A DNA stretch of 64,000 nucleotides, taken from assembly GCA_902558705.1 (NCBI GenBank), contig CACEEW010000001.1, forward strand, positions 62,001-126,000. Direction: 5' to 3'. Position 1 is the first letter of the stretch. Each line of letters starts with the position of its first letter. Made by a program: the position numbers and the translations under genes. Shown here piece by piece: positions 46,150 to 54,790 of the stretch. Source of the DNA: an uncultured Pelagibacteraceae bacterium. Lineage in GTDB: Bacteria > Pseudomonadota > Alphaproteobacteria > Pelagibacterales > Pelagibacteraceae. The notes beneath the pieces were generated by a model. It saw only the letters and a list, made by a program, of their open reading frames with translations. It did not search any database and was not told where the DNA came from.

Positions 46150-47315
46150 TAACTTGCTTTTTCTACATTAGAAGAGTCTAAATTAATTTTTGGAATTACC
46201 TCGTCATTAAATAATTTGATGCTTCTCATACAAGCTTTATGATCTATACCGGGGAAGTTAGACCAAACTTGTAGATTTTGTAAATTTAATTCAGATTTTA
46301 ATTCATTAATCTTATTAACAACATACTCAGGAGTACCAAATAATAAATTTCTTTTATGAAGAAAATCATAGTTTAGTAAATCTAATTTATGTTTTGTCAC
46401 AGGAAGTTCTTCGCCAGGATCCATGTGATTTCCTAAGCCTCTCCAATGACAAACCCATTTCATATAATTAATGATATGTTTACCAGCCATTTTTTCTGCT
46501 TCTTCCATAGTTTCAGCAACAAACATATCTCTTACTAAAGATATACCTTCTCCTAATTGAACATCTCTATTTTCAGCCTTTGATTTTGCATCTCTATAAA
46601 TTTCAAATCTTTTCTTTAAAGCCTTAACAGTTGGTATCCACATAATTGTATTTAAACCATTCTGTGCTGCCCACTCAATTGATCTAGCGCCATCAACAAC
46701 TTGCCAAATAGGAGGATGTGGTGATTGTTTTGGTTTTGGAACGATACTTATTTTTTTTATTTCATTTGTTTTTGTATCTAAAAACTTTTCACTTGGCGGG
46801 CTCATATCATGTTGCCAAATAAAGTTTGGTGAGGGATAAGTATAGAATTCACCTTTGTGACTAAAAAACTCTTCTGTCCAAGCTTTTTTCATAATCGTTA
46901 AAGATTCTTCAAATAGTCTGAAATTTTTAGCTTGGTCTTTAAGATCAGCCTCTTTATTCATATTTATTGCCTCTCTTCCATAAATCCCTCGGCCAATACC
47001 TACATCAACTCTGCCACCTGATAATTGATCTAGTAAAGCTATGTCTTCTGCTAATCTTATTGGATTATGAAATGTAATGACATTGCAGGCTTGTCCAATT
47101 CTGATTTGTTTAGTTCTTGCTGCTGCATCAACACCCATCATTAGAGGATTTGTACAAGACTCCATTCCTTCATGATTAAAATGATGCTCAGTATACCAAA
47201 TTGAATCCCAATTATTTTCATCACAAAAGGTTGTGATCTCTTTAGTTTCATTAAGTAGTTGATTATATGGCTTGTGATTCCAATTCGTGGTGTTGCAAAA
47301 ATATCCAAATTTCAT
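46149..47315 (-). CDS. LLM (luciferase-like) flavin-dependent monooxygenase
   Basis: A 388-residue bacterial-luciferase family enzyme that uses reduced FMN and oxygen. Seen are SIWYTEHHFNHEGMESCTNPLM, IRIGQACNVITFHNPIRLAED, and LSGGRVDVGIGRGIYGREA, all family blocks. It is first of the operon; the ribosome-binding site AAGGAGG before the ATG is the strongest in the region. No flavin reductase gene is visible here, so reduced FMN must come from elsewhere. Members of this family attack alkanes, N-heterocycles, sulfonates or aldehydes; the substrate is not readable. Confidence 0.9.
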   Translation of the reverse strand: MKFGYFCNTTNWNHKPYNQLLNETKEITTFCDENNWDSIWYTEHHFNHEGMESCTNPLMMGVDAAARTKQIRIGQACNVITFHNPIRLAEDIALLDQLSGGRVDVGIGRGIYGREAINMNKEADLKDQAKNFRLFEESLTIMKKAWTEEFFSHKGEFYTYPSPNFIWQHDMSPPSEKFLDTKTNEIKKISIVPKPKQSPHPPIWQVVDGARSIEWAAQNGLNTIMWIPTVKALKKRFEIYRDAKSKAENRDVQLGEGISLVRDMFVAETMEEAEKMAGKHIINYMKWVCHWRGLGNHMDPGEELPVTKHKLDLLNYDFLHKRNLLFGTPEYVVNKINELKSELNLQNLQVWSNFPGIDHKACMRSIKLFNDEVIPKINLDSSNVEKAS

Positions 47316-47499
47316 ATGAACCTCCTTAAATAATTAAATCTAAGACGACTGATCCCACTTTCGTAAACCTTTTGTTACATTTTAAACCCAGTAAAACGAC
47401 GAGTTATGTATCTATATTTTATTATTCTTAAAAGACTCTACCACAGATTCTGAAAATTGATCTATTTAACGATTGGATATTTAATCGAATAATTAAGTA

Positions 47500-47524
47500 A
47501 AAAACCTAAACAGATTGGGTTTTT
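47500..47524 (-). terminator. Terminator-like hairpin downstream of the TPR/oxygenase gene
   Basis: AAAAACCTAA (47500-47509) pairs with TTGGGTTTTT (47515-47524), with a five-base loop. On the minus strand a run of T follows, fitting termination of the TPR gene; one pair is A-C there. The rest of the 47316-47554 gap shows no gene; it holds only this hairpin and the unassigned promoter region of the luciferase-type operon. Confidence 0.55.
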
Positions 47525-47554
47525 AAAGGCCTTTATCAAACCATACAATCCTTT

Positions 47555-49045
47555 TTACAAATTTGGTATCATATCAAATGCTAGTACTATTCGGTTTTCC
47601 TCTGATTTAAATGGAATTGTGTAGTGAAGTAAGGAAGATGGAAATAGACACAAGCTTCCAGTTACCACATCTATACTTTTTTTATTTTCATTTTTATTTT
47701 CATTTTCATCAATACATACAACAAGATTACCACTTTCTAACTCTGATTTTTGAGGTACGTTTATGTAGATACTGCCACTAAGCCAACCTAAATCATGCAT
47801 ATGAGCAGATAATTTACCACCCTTTTTCATACTGATTAGCCAACCATTCAGATTGTAGTTAGTTGGCCAATTTTTTATAAAACCTTCTTTACTATCTTTA
47901 AAGTACAATCGATATTTTTCTATTTCTATTTTAATAATTTTTTGAATTTCATTTGTATCAAAGTCTCTATTTGCAAATAAATTACCAGCAGTTTGATAGC
48001 CATTTGTTATAAGTTTTTGTACTCTGCTAGAAATTGAATCATCTTTTAAAATATTATTTACACATTTCACAATCACATTTTTAAAGTCATATTTTTCATT
48101 TAAATTTTTCTGTAAAACATAATCAAGTGGATTATTACAAAAAGGATTTTCTTTTTTAACCCCATACTTAACTTCAGAACGAGAACAAATTGAACCAATG
48201 ACCGCATTCATCTTGCCTTCATTAATTATAGAGTCTAATTCTTCAAATAAAATAGATTGATTATTCATTTTATATAAATTTGTTAACAAACTATTTGATG
48301 CTCTTATATCACCAGGCTTGATTTGAATTGCTTTTTTTAAATAATTTTCTGCTAGATGATACTCTCCACTTTCGTGTAATAGTTGTCCAAGATTATAATA
48401 TGCGTCACCATAGTTAGGATTAATCTCAATTGCTTTTTTATAACAATTTTTTGCTTTCTGATATTCTCCAAGTTCTTGAAATATAATGCCCAAACTATTA
48501 TGTGTCTCTTGCTCGTTAGGATTAATCTCAATTACTTTTTTATAACAAATTTTTGCTTTTTGAAGTTCTCCTGAATCTTTATATATTACTCCAAGATTAT
48601 AATGTGCCTTTGCATTATTAGAATTGATTTTAATTGCTTTTTCATAACAATCTTTTGCTTTCTGATTTTCTCCTAAATCTTTAAATATTATGCCAAGATT
48701 AGTTTGGATAATTGTATTATTGGGTTGAATATTATCTGCTTTTTCATAACAACTTTTTGCTTTTTGATATTCTTTTAATTCTTTAAATATTATCCCAAGA
48801 TTATAATAAGCATCAGCAGAATTAGGATCAATTTCAACTGCTTTTTCATAATATTCTTTTGCTTTTTGATAATCTTTTAAATTTATAAAAATAACTGCAA
48901 TATTTTTAAGAGCCTGTGAATGATTGGGATCAATTTTTAAAACTTGATTGTAAAGCTCTTTAGCAACGTCAGTTTTACCTTCCTGATGATTTTTAACAGC
49001 AATGTTAAAGGTTTCTTGTATTGTTAAACTTTTATTTATACTCAT
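47555..49045 (-). CDS. TPR protein fused to a putative 2OG-Fe(II) oxygenase
   Basis: A 496-residue protein. Residues 10-247 are seven 34-residue tetratricopeptide repeats, very regular (for example LGIIF, YQKAK, YEKAIEIDPN positions). The C-terminal part (from about 330) resembles the TIGR02466-type 2-oxoglutarate oxygenase: candidate iron ligands His415/His417 in SAHMHDLGWLSGSIYI and His474 in FPSSLLHYTIPF, with Arg485 as a 2OG contact. TPR arrays bind other proteins or peptides, so the enzyme may hydroxylate a protein substrate. A single gene with its own terminator; there is no signal peptide. Confidence 0.85.
   Translation of the reverse strand: MSINKSLTIQETFNIAVKNHQEGKTDVAKELYNQVLKIDPNHSQALKNIAVIFINLKDYQKAKEYYEKAVEIDPNSADAYYNLGIIFKELKEYQKAKSCYEKADNIQPNNTIIQTNLGIIFKDLGENQKAKDCYEKAIKINSNNAKAHYNLGVIYKDSGELQKAKICYKKVIEINPNEQETHNSLGIIFQELGEYQKAKNCYKKAIEINPNYGDAYYNLGQLLHESGEYHLAENYLKKAIQIKPGDIRASNSLLTNLYKMNNQSILFEELDSIINEGKMNAVIGSICSRSEVKYGVKKENPFCNNPLDYVLQKNLNEKYDFKNVIVKCVNNILKDDSISSRVQKLITNGYQTAGNLFANRDFDTNEIQKIIKIEIEKYRLYFKDSKEGFIKNWPTNYNLNGWLISMKKGGKLSAHMHDLGWLSGSIYINVPQKSELESGNLVVCIDENENKNENKKSIDVVTGSLCLFPSSLLHYTIPFKSEENRIVLAFDMIPNL
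48305..49018 (-). repeat. Seven tandem 102-base TPR-coding repeats
   Basis: Seven successive 102-base units within the gene above encode the TPRs. Several neighbouring units keep long identical stretches at the DNA level, for example around 48415-48450 and 48520-48555, implying recent duplication or gene conversion rather than only protein-level conservation. Confidence 0.75.
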
Positions 49046-49184
49046 ATAATTACTTAAATATCATATAATCTTCAAGTTAACAAAATCTACACTCTCTATT
49101 TAAGTTGAAGGATTGTTATGCCCTAGATTAAAGACTGTAATTTAACTAGACTATTTAATCAATATATATTTAATCTGTAATTAA

Positions 49185-49928
49185 ATGAAACTAACTAAAA
49201 TAGCACCAAAATTTATTGAAAAACATAACCCAAGAATAGGATTAATTACTTTAGCAAGTGACTTTAGGATTGAAAAAGATTTTAACAATTTAATATATGG
49301 TAAAGACATAGATTTATTTTGTAACAGAATTCAAAGTTACAATCCATTAACAAATGAAACATTAAAAAAAATGGCGGATGATATTCCTAAAGTTGTTAAG
49401 AACATCTTACCTGATCAAAAAATTGATTGTATAGCTTATGGATGTACCTCAGGAACAATTGCTGCAGGATATGCATCTATTTATGAAAAAGTTAATTCAA
49501 CAAAACCAAATACAAAAGTTACAACACCAATTACATCTGCAATTAATGCATTAAAAGCACTAAAGATAAATAAATTATCTATATTCACACCTTATACAGA
49601 TGAAATAAATCAGTCAGTAATTAATTATTTTAAAAAAGAAAATATAGAAATTTCTGGACTAACTTATTTTGATATAGCCTCAGATTTAGATATAGGAAAA
49701 GTTGATCCAGATCATTTATTTGATGTTTTAAGTAAAATAGAATTATTAAATAGTGATGCATTGTTTGTTTCTTGTACTGCGCTACCTGTATTATCAATTA
49801 TTAAAGATCTGGAAAACAAAATGAATAAAATTGTTTTATCAAGTAATCAAACTTTGATTTGGGATACACTCAAACAAATTGATTTTAAAAGTAAAGTTGA
49901 AGGTTATGGTGAATTATTTAATAATTAG
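49185..49928 (+). CDS. eutA: EutA-like Asp/Glu racemase-superfamily protein
   Basis: A 247-residue member of the aspartate/glutamate racemase superfamily (maleate isomerase/EutA branch). The two active-site cysteines are Cys87 in IAYGCTSGTIAAG and Cys197 in FVSCTALPVLS. In ectoine-degrading bacteria EutA is encoded next to the ectoine hydrolase and has been proposed to act on hydroxyectoine stereochemistry. Here the next gene, three bases on, is a DoeA-like hydrolase, which supports the name. Without the hydrolase neighbour it would only be called a maleate isomerase-like protein. Confidence 0.78.
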   Translation: MKLTKIAPKFIEKHNPRIGLITLASDFRIEKDFNNLIYGKDIDLFCNRIQSYNPLTNETLKKMADDIPKVVKNILPDQKIDCIAYGCTSGTIAAGYASIYEKVNSTKPNTKVTTPITSAINALKALKINKLSIFTPYTDEINQSVINYFKKENIEISGLTYFDIASDLDIGKVDPDHLFDVLSKIELLNSDALFVSCTALPVLSIIKDLENKMNKIVLSSNQTLIWDTLKQIDFKSKVEGYGELFNN

Positions 49929-49931
49929 ACT

Positions 49932-51101
49932 ATGAATTTTACTAGTGAAGAATACAAATCAAGATTAAAAAAAGTCCAAGCTTCAATGCAGAAACAAGGT
50001 ATTGAACTTTTAATTTCACAAGATCCATCTAATATGAATTATTTAACAGGCTATGACGCTTGGTCATTTTATTATGCACAATGTGTAATAGTACATGTAA
50101 ATGCCAATGAACCAATTTGTTTTGTTAGAAATCAAGATGCAGGAGGTGCATATATAAAAACCTATCTAAAAGATGAAAATATAATTAAGTATCATGAAAA
50201 ATATATTCATACATGGCCGTTACACCCTTACGATGCTTTAGTAGATCTTATTAAAGAAAGAAAGTGGGAAAAACTCTCAGTAGGACTAGAAATGGATAGT
50301 CATTATTTCACCGCTTATTGTTATGAGAAAATTAAACAAGGGTTACCAAATGCAAAAATTTTGGATTGTGAACGGTTAGTTAATTGGGTTAGATTTGTAA
50401 AATCTGATACAGAAATAAAATTTATGAAAGCTGCATCTCAAATTTCTCAACTAGGAATGAAAAAGGCTTTTGAAGTTATCAGTCCAGGAGTAAGACAATG
50501 TGATGCAGTTTCAGAAATTTACACTACATTAATAAAAGGTACTCCTGATTTTGGAGGAGATTATTCATCAATAGTTCCAATGATACCAACTGGAAAAGGT
50601 ACATCTGCATCACATTTAACGTGGTCAGAAGATAAATTTGTTGAGGGAGAAGCTACAATTATTGAATTATCAGGTGTTAATAAAAAATATCACTGTCCTA
50701 TGGCTCGTACAGTTCTACTAGGAAAACCAGACCAAAAAAAAATTGATACTATGAAGAAGACTAATGAAGCGCTTCAAGCAGGAATAGATCTAATTAAAGC
50801 AGGAAATACTGCTGATGATGTTGCGCAAGCTTTTTGGAAAGTGTTAGACAAATATGGAATAGAAAAAACTTCCAGAACTGGATATTCCATTGGTATAGGA
50901 TATCCACCTGATTGGGGCGAGCATACTTTAAATATTTCTAAAGGTGATATGACAGTTTTACAACCTAATGTTACTTTTCATATGATTGCAGTTATGCAAT
51001 TTGGAAATTGGGGAGTTGAAGCATCAGAAGCAATTAGAGTTACAGATAAGGGTTATGAATTATTTTGTAACTTTTCTAAAGAACTACATGTTAAAAGCTA
51101 G
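49932..51101 (+). CDS. doeA: Ectoine hydrolase (DoeA/EutD), M24 peptidase fold
   Basis: A 389-residue pita-bread-fold protein that opens the ectoine ring to N-acetyl-diaminobutyrate. Compared with Halomonas DoeA as I recall it, NMNYLTGYDAWSFY, GLEMDSHYFTA, VPMIPTGKGTSASHLTW, KKYHCPMART and TGYSIGIGYPPDWGEHTL correspond closely. The usual M24 metal ligands are absent: the first Asp is Glu in IIELSG and the second Asp of the SDxTRT-type motif is replaced in HCPMART, which also occurs in DoeA. That separates it from prolidase and methionine aminopeptidase. It is coupled to eutA. Confidence 0.85.
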   Translation: MNFTSEEYKSRLKKVQASMQKQGIELLISQDPSNMNYLTGYDAWSFYYAQCVIVHVNANEPICFVRNQDAGGAYIKTYLKDENIIKYHEKYIHTWPLHPYDALVDLIKERKWEKLSVGLEMDSHYFTAYCYEKIKQGLPNAKILDCERLVNWVRFVKSDTEIKFMKAASQISQLGMKKAFEVISPGVRQCDAVSEIYTTLIKGTPDFGGDYSSIVPMIPTGKGTSASHLTWSEDKFVEGEATIIELSGVNKKYHCPMARTVLLGKPDQKKIDTMKKTNEALQAGIDLIKAGNTADDVAQAFWKVLDKYGIEKTSRTGYSIGIGYPPDWGEHTLNISKGDMTVLQPNVTFHMIAVMQFGNWGVEASEAIRVTDKGYELFCNFSKELHVKS

Positions 51102-51111
51102 TTATTAGGGG

Positions 51112-51141
51112 TTGATATTTACACTTACAAATGTTTTAAAT
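51112..51141 (+). promoter_or_regulatory. Candidate potA promoter
   Basis: TTGATA (51112-51117) and TTAAAT (51136-51141) are 18 bases apart in the 56-base gap before potA. There is no ribosome-binding site of consensus type; the box match is moderate. Confidence 0.35.
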
Positions 51142-51157
51142 TCGTAATTTTATTTCA

Positions 51158-52237
51158 ATGAATAAAGAATTTGTAAAATTTGATAAAGTAGACAAAAGTT
51201 ATGACGGTAAAATACTTGTCGTAAAAGATCTTCAATTAGATATTGAAGAAGGAGAGTTCGTTACTATGTTAGGACCCTCTGGTTCTGGTAAGACTACTTG
51301 TTTAATGATGTTAGCAGGATTTGAAACACCAACCCATGGTGAAATATATTTAGACGGAAAAGCTATATCAAGTATTCCACCTCATAAAAGAGGTATCGGA
51401 ATGGTATTTCAAAATTATGCTTTGTTTCCACATATGACAGTTTATGAAAATTTAGCGTTTCCTTTAAGAGTTAGAAAAATTCCTAAGGATGAAGCAGATA
51501 AAAAAATTGATAAAGCACTATCAATGGTTTCACTACAAGGATTTGCTCAAAGAATGCCAGGTCAATTGTCTGGGGGACAGCAACAAAGAGTTGCAGTAGC
51601 GAGGTCACTAGTATTTGATCCACAATTAGTTTTAATGGATGAACCCTTGGGCGCTTTAGATAAAAATTTAAGAGAGAGTATGCAGTATGAAATTAAACAT
51701 ATTCATGAAAGTATTGGGGTGACAGTTGTTTATGTAACTCATGATCAAAGTGAAGCGCTTACAATGTCAAATCGTATTGCAGTTTTCAATGATGGTAAAG
51801 TTCAACAACTCTCAAGTCCTGATGAACTGTATGAAAAACCAGTTAATTCATTTGTTGCAGAATTTATTGGAGAAAATAATACTTTCGTTGGAGAAGTGTC
51901 AGATATTTCTGGTGGAAAATGTAAAGTGAAGCTAGCTAATGCAGAAATATTAGCAAATCCTATTTCTGTTAAAGGAAAAGGCGATAAAACAACTGTATCT
52001 TTAAGACCTGAGAGAGCTTTAATTAATCCAAGTGACAAGATGGATAATATCCATAAAGGGAAAATTGAAGAAATTATTTATCATGGTGACCATACTAGAG
52101 TAAGAATTAATTTATTAGGAAATTCTGAATTTATTCTCAAGGTACCAAATAGTTCATCTAATCTTGATATTAAATTAGGTAATGAAATCAAAATTGGTTG
52201 GAATAGTGAAGATGCTAGAGCATTAGACCCAAAATAA
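51158..52237 (+). CDS. potA: Polyamine-type ABC transporter ATP-binding protein
   Basis: A 359-residue ATPase of the POT family. Walker A GPSGSGKTT is at residues 39-47, then LSGGQQQRVAVARSL, LMDEPLGALDKNLR and YVTHDQSEALTMS, and a C-terminal TOBE domain (from about 270). It is first of a potA-D-B-C cluster importing polyamines or related cations from the periplasm. The gene is separated from potD by 102 bases containing a promoter. Confidence 0.93.
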   Translation: MNKEFVKFDKVDKSYDGKILVVKDLQLDIEEGEFVTMLGPSGSGKTTCLMMLAGFETPTHGEIYLDGKAISSIPPHKRGIGMVFQNYALFPHMTVYENLAFPLRVRKIPKDEADKKIDKALSMVSLQGFAQRMPGQLSGGQQQRVAVARSLVFDPQLVLMDEPLGALDKNLRESMQYEIKHIHESIGVTVVYVTHDQSEALTMSNRIAVFNDGKVQQLSSPDELYEKPVNSFVAEFIGENNTFVGEVSDISGGKCKVKLANAEILANPISVKGKGDKTTVSLRPERALINPSDKMDNIHKGKIEEIIYHGDHTRVRINLLGNSEFILKVPNSSSNLDIKLGNEIKIGWNSEDARALDPK

Positions 52238-52275
52238 ACACCAATTACATCTTGTATAACTTACAAAAAGGGCTG

Positions 52276-52304
52276 TTGACTCTCATTATCGATCTTGTTG
52301 TAAT
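52276..52304 (+). promoter_or_regulatory. Strong potD promoter
   Basis: TTGACT (52276-52281) and TGTAAT (52299-52304) have the ideal 17-base spacing. The start would be near 52311, followed by a palindrome GTTTAAAC (52323-52330) and a GGAGG ribosome-binding site. This gives the receptor its own, probably strong, transcript. Confidence 0.65.
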
Positions 52305-52339
52305 CTATTTTTATAAAAAAACGTTTAAACGGAGGAAAA

Positions 52340-53461
52340 ATGAAAACACTTAGTAAATTATTACTAGCCATTTCTTTTGCTATCTCTGTAACTACTTCAG
52401 CATTTGCAGTAACTGCAGTGTCTTGGGGTGGAGCTTACACTGAGTCTCAAAAGTTAGGTTATGGTGATCCTACTGGTAAAGCCCTTGGTATAACTATCAA
52501 CTGGGTTGATTATTCAGGTGGATTGTCTGAGATCAAAGCACAAAAAGAAGCTGGCAAAATTACGTGGGATATAATCGACGTATTTGCAATGGATACTATC
52601 AATGGATGTGATGAAGGATTATTTGTTGAATTTGATTTTGACAAAGACTTCCCACCTGCACCAGATGGAACTCCTGCAAGTAAAGATTTCTTTACTGCAA
52701 TGCCAAGTAAATGTGCTGTAGGAAATATTTTATATTCTTGGAACTACGCTTATAACAAAAATAATGTTAAAGGTACTCCAAAGACTATCAAAGATTTCTT
52801 TAACACTAAAAAATTCCCTGGAAAAAGAGCTATCTACAAAGGCGCTTTAACAAACTTAGAAATCGCTTTAGCTGCAGATGGAATTAAACCAGGAAAAGGT
52901 GGAGCAAAAATCTATAAAGCTTTAAATACTGAAAAAGGTGTTGATAGAGCTATGAACAAGATCAAAGAGTTATGTACAGATCCAAAGGGCGGATGTGTAT
53001 TTTGGTCTGCAGGTGCTCAACCACCAGAACTATTAATGAGCGGTGAAGTTGTTATGGCAACTGGTTGGAATGGTAGATTCTTTAACGCTATCGTTGGAGA
53101 AGGTGCACCACTAGTTCAAGTATGGGATGGACAAGGTCTTGACTACGAGTACTTCGTTCAAGTTAAGGGTGGACCAAACGATGCTAATGGTATGGCTAAG
53201 AAAGCTTTAGCTATGATGACTAGCACAGAAATGTTAGCAGGAAGTGCAAAATATATTGCATACGCTCCTTGGAGAAAATCTTCTATAGCTATTATGGAAG
53301 CAGGAGAGCCGTGGTATAAAGATGGTAAAACTAATATGGTACCACAAATGCCAACTGCACCAGCTAACACTAAAAACTACTTCTTAGTAGATCCACTTTA
53401 CTGGGCTGACAATGGTACAGAGCTTGGTGAAAAATGGGAAGCTATGAAAGCTGGTCTATAA
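52340..53461 (+). CDS. potD: Polyamine-type periplasmic binding protein
   Basis: A 373-residue periplasmic receptor with signal peptide (residues 1-23, ending SAFA). The mature protein has the PotD-type two-lobed fold and begins TAVSWGGAYTESQKLGYGDP. In the hinge are WDIIDVFAMDTINGC and later VMATGWNGRFFNAI. It is expressed from its own promoter and ends in a perfect hairpin terminator, so it is expected at higher level than potB and potC. Ligand class is inferred from family and neighbours; it could be a polyamine, an opine or ectoine. Confidence 0.9.
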   Translation: MKTLSKLLLAISFAISVTTSAFAVTAVSWGGAYTESQKLGYGDPTGKALGITINWVDYSGGLSEIKAQKEAGKITWDIIDVFAMDTINGCDEGLFVEFDFDKDFPPAPDGTPASKDFFTAMPSKCAVGNILYSWNYAYNKNNVKGTPKTIKDFFNTKKFPGKRAIYKGALTNLEIALAADGIKPGKGGAKIYKALNTEKGVDRAMNKIKELCTDPKGGCVFWSAGAQPPELLMSGEVVMATGWNGRFFNAIVGEGAPLVQVWDGQGLDYEYFVQVKGGPNDANGMAKKALAMMTSTEMLAGSAKYIAYAPWRKSSIAIMEAGEPWYKDGKTNMVPQMPTAPANTKNYFLVDPLYWADNGTELGEKWEAMKAGL

Positions 53462-53500
53462 TTTAAGTTTTATTAAACTTAATTATATATTATAATTTAA

Positions 53501-53528
53501 GGGCGGTTATTTGATAACCGCCCTTTTT
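53501..53528 (+). terminator. Perfect 10-bp hairpin with T-run after potD
   Basis: GGGCGGTTAT (53501-53510) and ATAACCGCCC (53514-53523) form a perfect stem with a TTG loop, followed by five T. It lies before potB and probably attenuates read-through. A weak hairpin AAGTTT/AAACTT (53465-53480) precedes it. Confidence 0.9.
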
Positions 53529-53532
53529 ATTT

Positions 53533-54786
53533 ATGAGCTCAGAAATAAAACAAATTTTAACAACTGATGGAATTCCTTTAGAGGTAAGTCTTAGAAAAGC
53601 TGAAAGAAGAAATAAGATTAAAGCCTTCCTACTTGTAGCACCCTTGCTCTTGTTTATAATTATCACTTATGTTTTTCCCATTGGAGACATGCTTATGAGA
53701 AGTGTGGATGATAAGATGGTCACTGAAATGCTTCCTAAAACTTTTAAAGCAATGGAAAAATGGGATGGTAAAGAATTACCAGATGAAGAAGTTTTTGCAG
53801 CCTTTCATTCAGATTTTATAAAGTTAGTAGATGAAAAACGTGAGGGAAAATTATCTACACAACTAAATTATACAAAGAACGGATTTAAAAGTATTATTAA
53901 AAAATTAAGGAGAAAATCTAAATCTTTCGAAGAAGGAAACTACAAAGAACAAATAATGGCCGTTCACAAAAGATGGGCCAATGTTGAATATTGGCAAGCA
54001 ATTAAAAGAAGAGCTCCAGCATACACTGGTCAGAAATATCTAAAGGGTATAGATATGTTTAAAAATGAGAATGGAGAAATAGTAAGTGTTCCTGAAGATA
54101 GACGGATCCATAGAGTTCTATGGTTAAGAACTTTAGAAATTGCATTTTTTGTTACAGTATTTTGTTTTTTAATGGCATACCCAATTGCTCATTTGTTAGC
54201 TACTTTACCTATGAAGTATAGTAACCTGCTAATGATCTGCGTACTTCTTCCATTTTGGACATCATTACTTGTTAGAACTGCTAGTTGGATGATATTGTTG
54301 CAACAACAGGGTTTGGTTAATGATTTCTTTGTTGGTATAGGATTAGTTGCTGATGATAATAGACCTGAAATGATGTTCAATAAAACAGGTAGCTATGTTG
54401 CGATGACACAGATTTTGTTACCTTTTATGGTTTTGCCACTTTATAGTGTGATGAAAACTATCTCCCCAAGTTTGATGAGAGCTGGAAAGTCGTTAGGTGG
54501 AACACCTTTTGTAGCTTTTTGGAAAGTTTATTTTCCATTAACTATTCCAGGTATTGGAGCCGGTTGTTTATTAGTTTTTATATTAGCTATAGGTTATTAT
54601 ATAACTCCAGCCTTAGTTGGAGGTGCCTCTGGTACTTTAATCAGTAATCAAATTGCATTTCATATGAAGAGTACACTTGATTGGAGCTTTGCATCGGCAA
54701 TGGGTTTAATGTTATTGACTGGAGTTTTAGCGATTTACTGGGTGTATAATAAATTAGTTGGAATAGATAATATTAAATTAGGATAA
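53533..54786 (+). CDS. potB: Polyamine-type ABC transporter permease, with large insertion
   Basis: A 417-residue permease. A first membrane segment (about residues 33-52) is followed by a hydrophilic insertion of some 130 residues (57-190) before the remaining segments (from about 196), whose ABC coupling motif is GGTPFVAFWKVYFPLTIPGI. E. coli PotB is about 285 residues and lacks this insertion. Such long permeases occur in other marine alphaproteobacteria as far as I recall. It precedes potC by four bases. Confidence 0.9.
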   Translation: MSSEIKQILTTDGIPLEVSLRKAERRNKIKAFLLVAPLLLFIIITYVFPIGDMLMRSVDDKMVTEMLPKTFKAMEKWDGKELPDEEVFAAFHSDFIKLVDEKREGKLSTQLNYTKNGFKSIIKKLRRKSKSFEEGNYKEQIMAVHKRWANVEYWQAIKRRAPAYTGQKYLKGIDMFKNENGEIVSVPEDRRIHRVLWLRTLEIAFFVTVFCFLMAYPIAHLLATLPMKYSNLLMICVLLPFWTSLLVRTASWMILLQQQGLVNDFFVGIGLVADDNRPEMMFNKTGSYVAMTQILLPFMVLPLYSVMKTISPSLMRAGKSLGGTPFVAFWKVYFPLTIPGIGAGCLLVFILAIGYYITPALVGGASGTLISNQIAFHMKSTLDWSFASAMGLMLLTGVLAIYWVYNKLVGIDNIKLG

Positions 54787-54790
54787 AAGA

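Noticed and set aside
47316..47554. tRNA or small RNA gene in the widest gap
   Set aside because: No cloverleaf or CCA end was found; only one terminator-like hairpin and a weak CGATT/AATCG repeat.
48305..49018. CRISPR-like or satellite repeat array
   Set aside because: The 102-base period is in frame and encodes seven TPRs; there are no short identical repeats with unique spacers.
49932..51101. Ordinary Xaa-Pro aminopeptidase
   Set aside because: The M24 metal ligands are missing and the diagnostic blocks match ectoine hydrolase.
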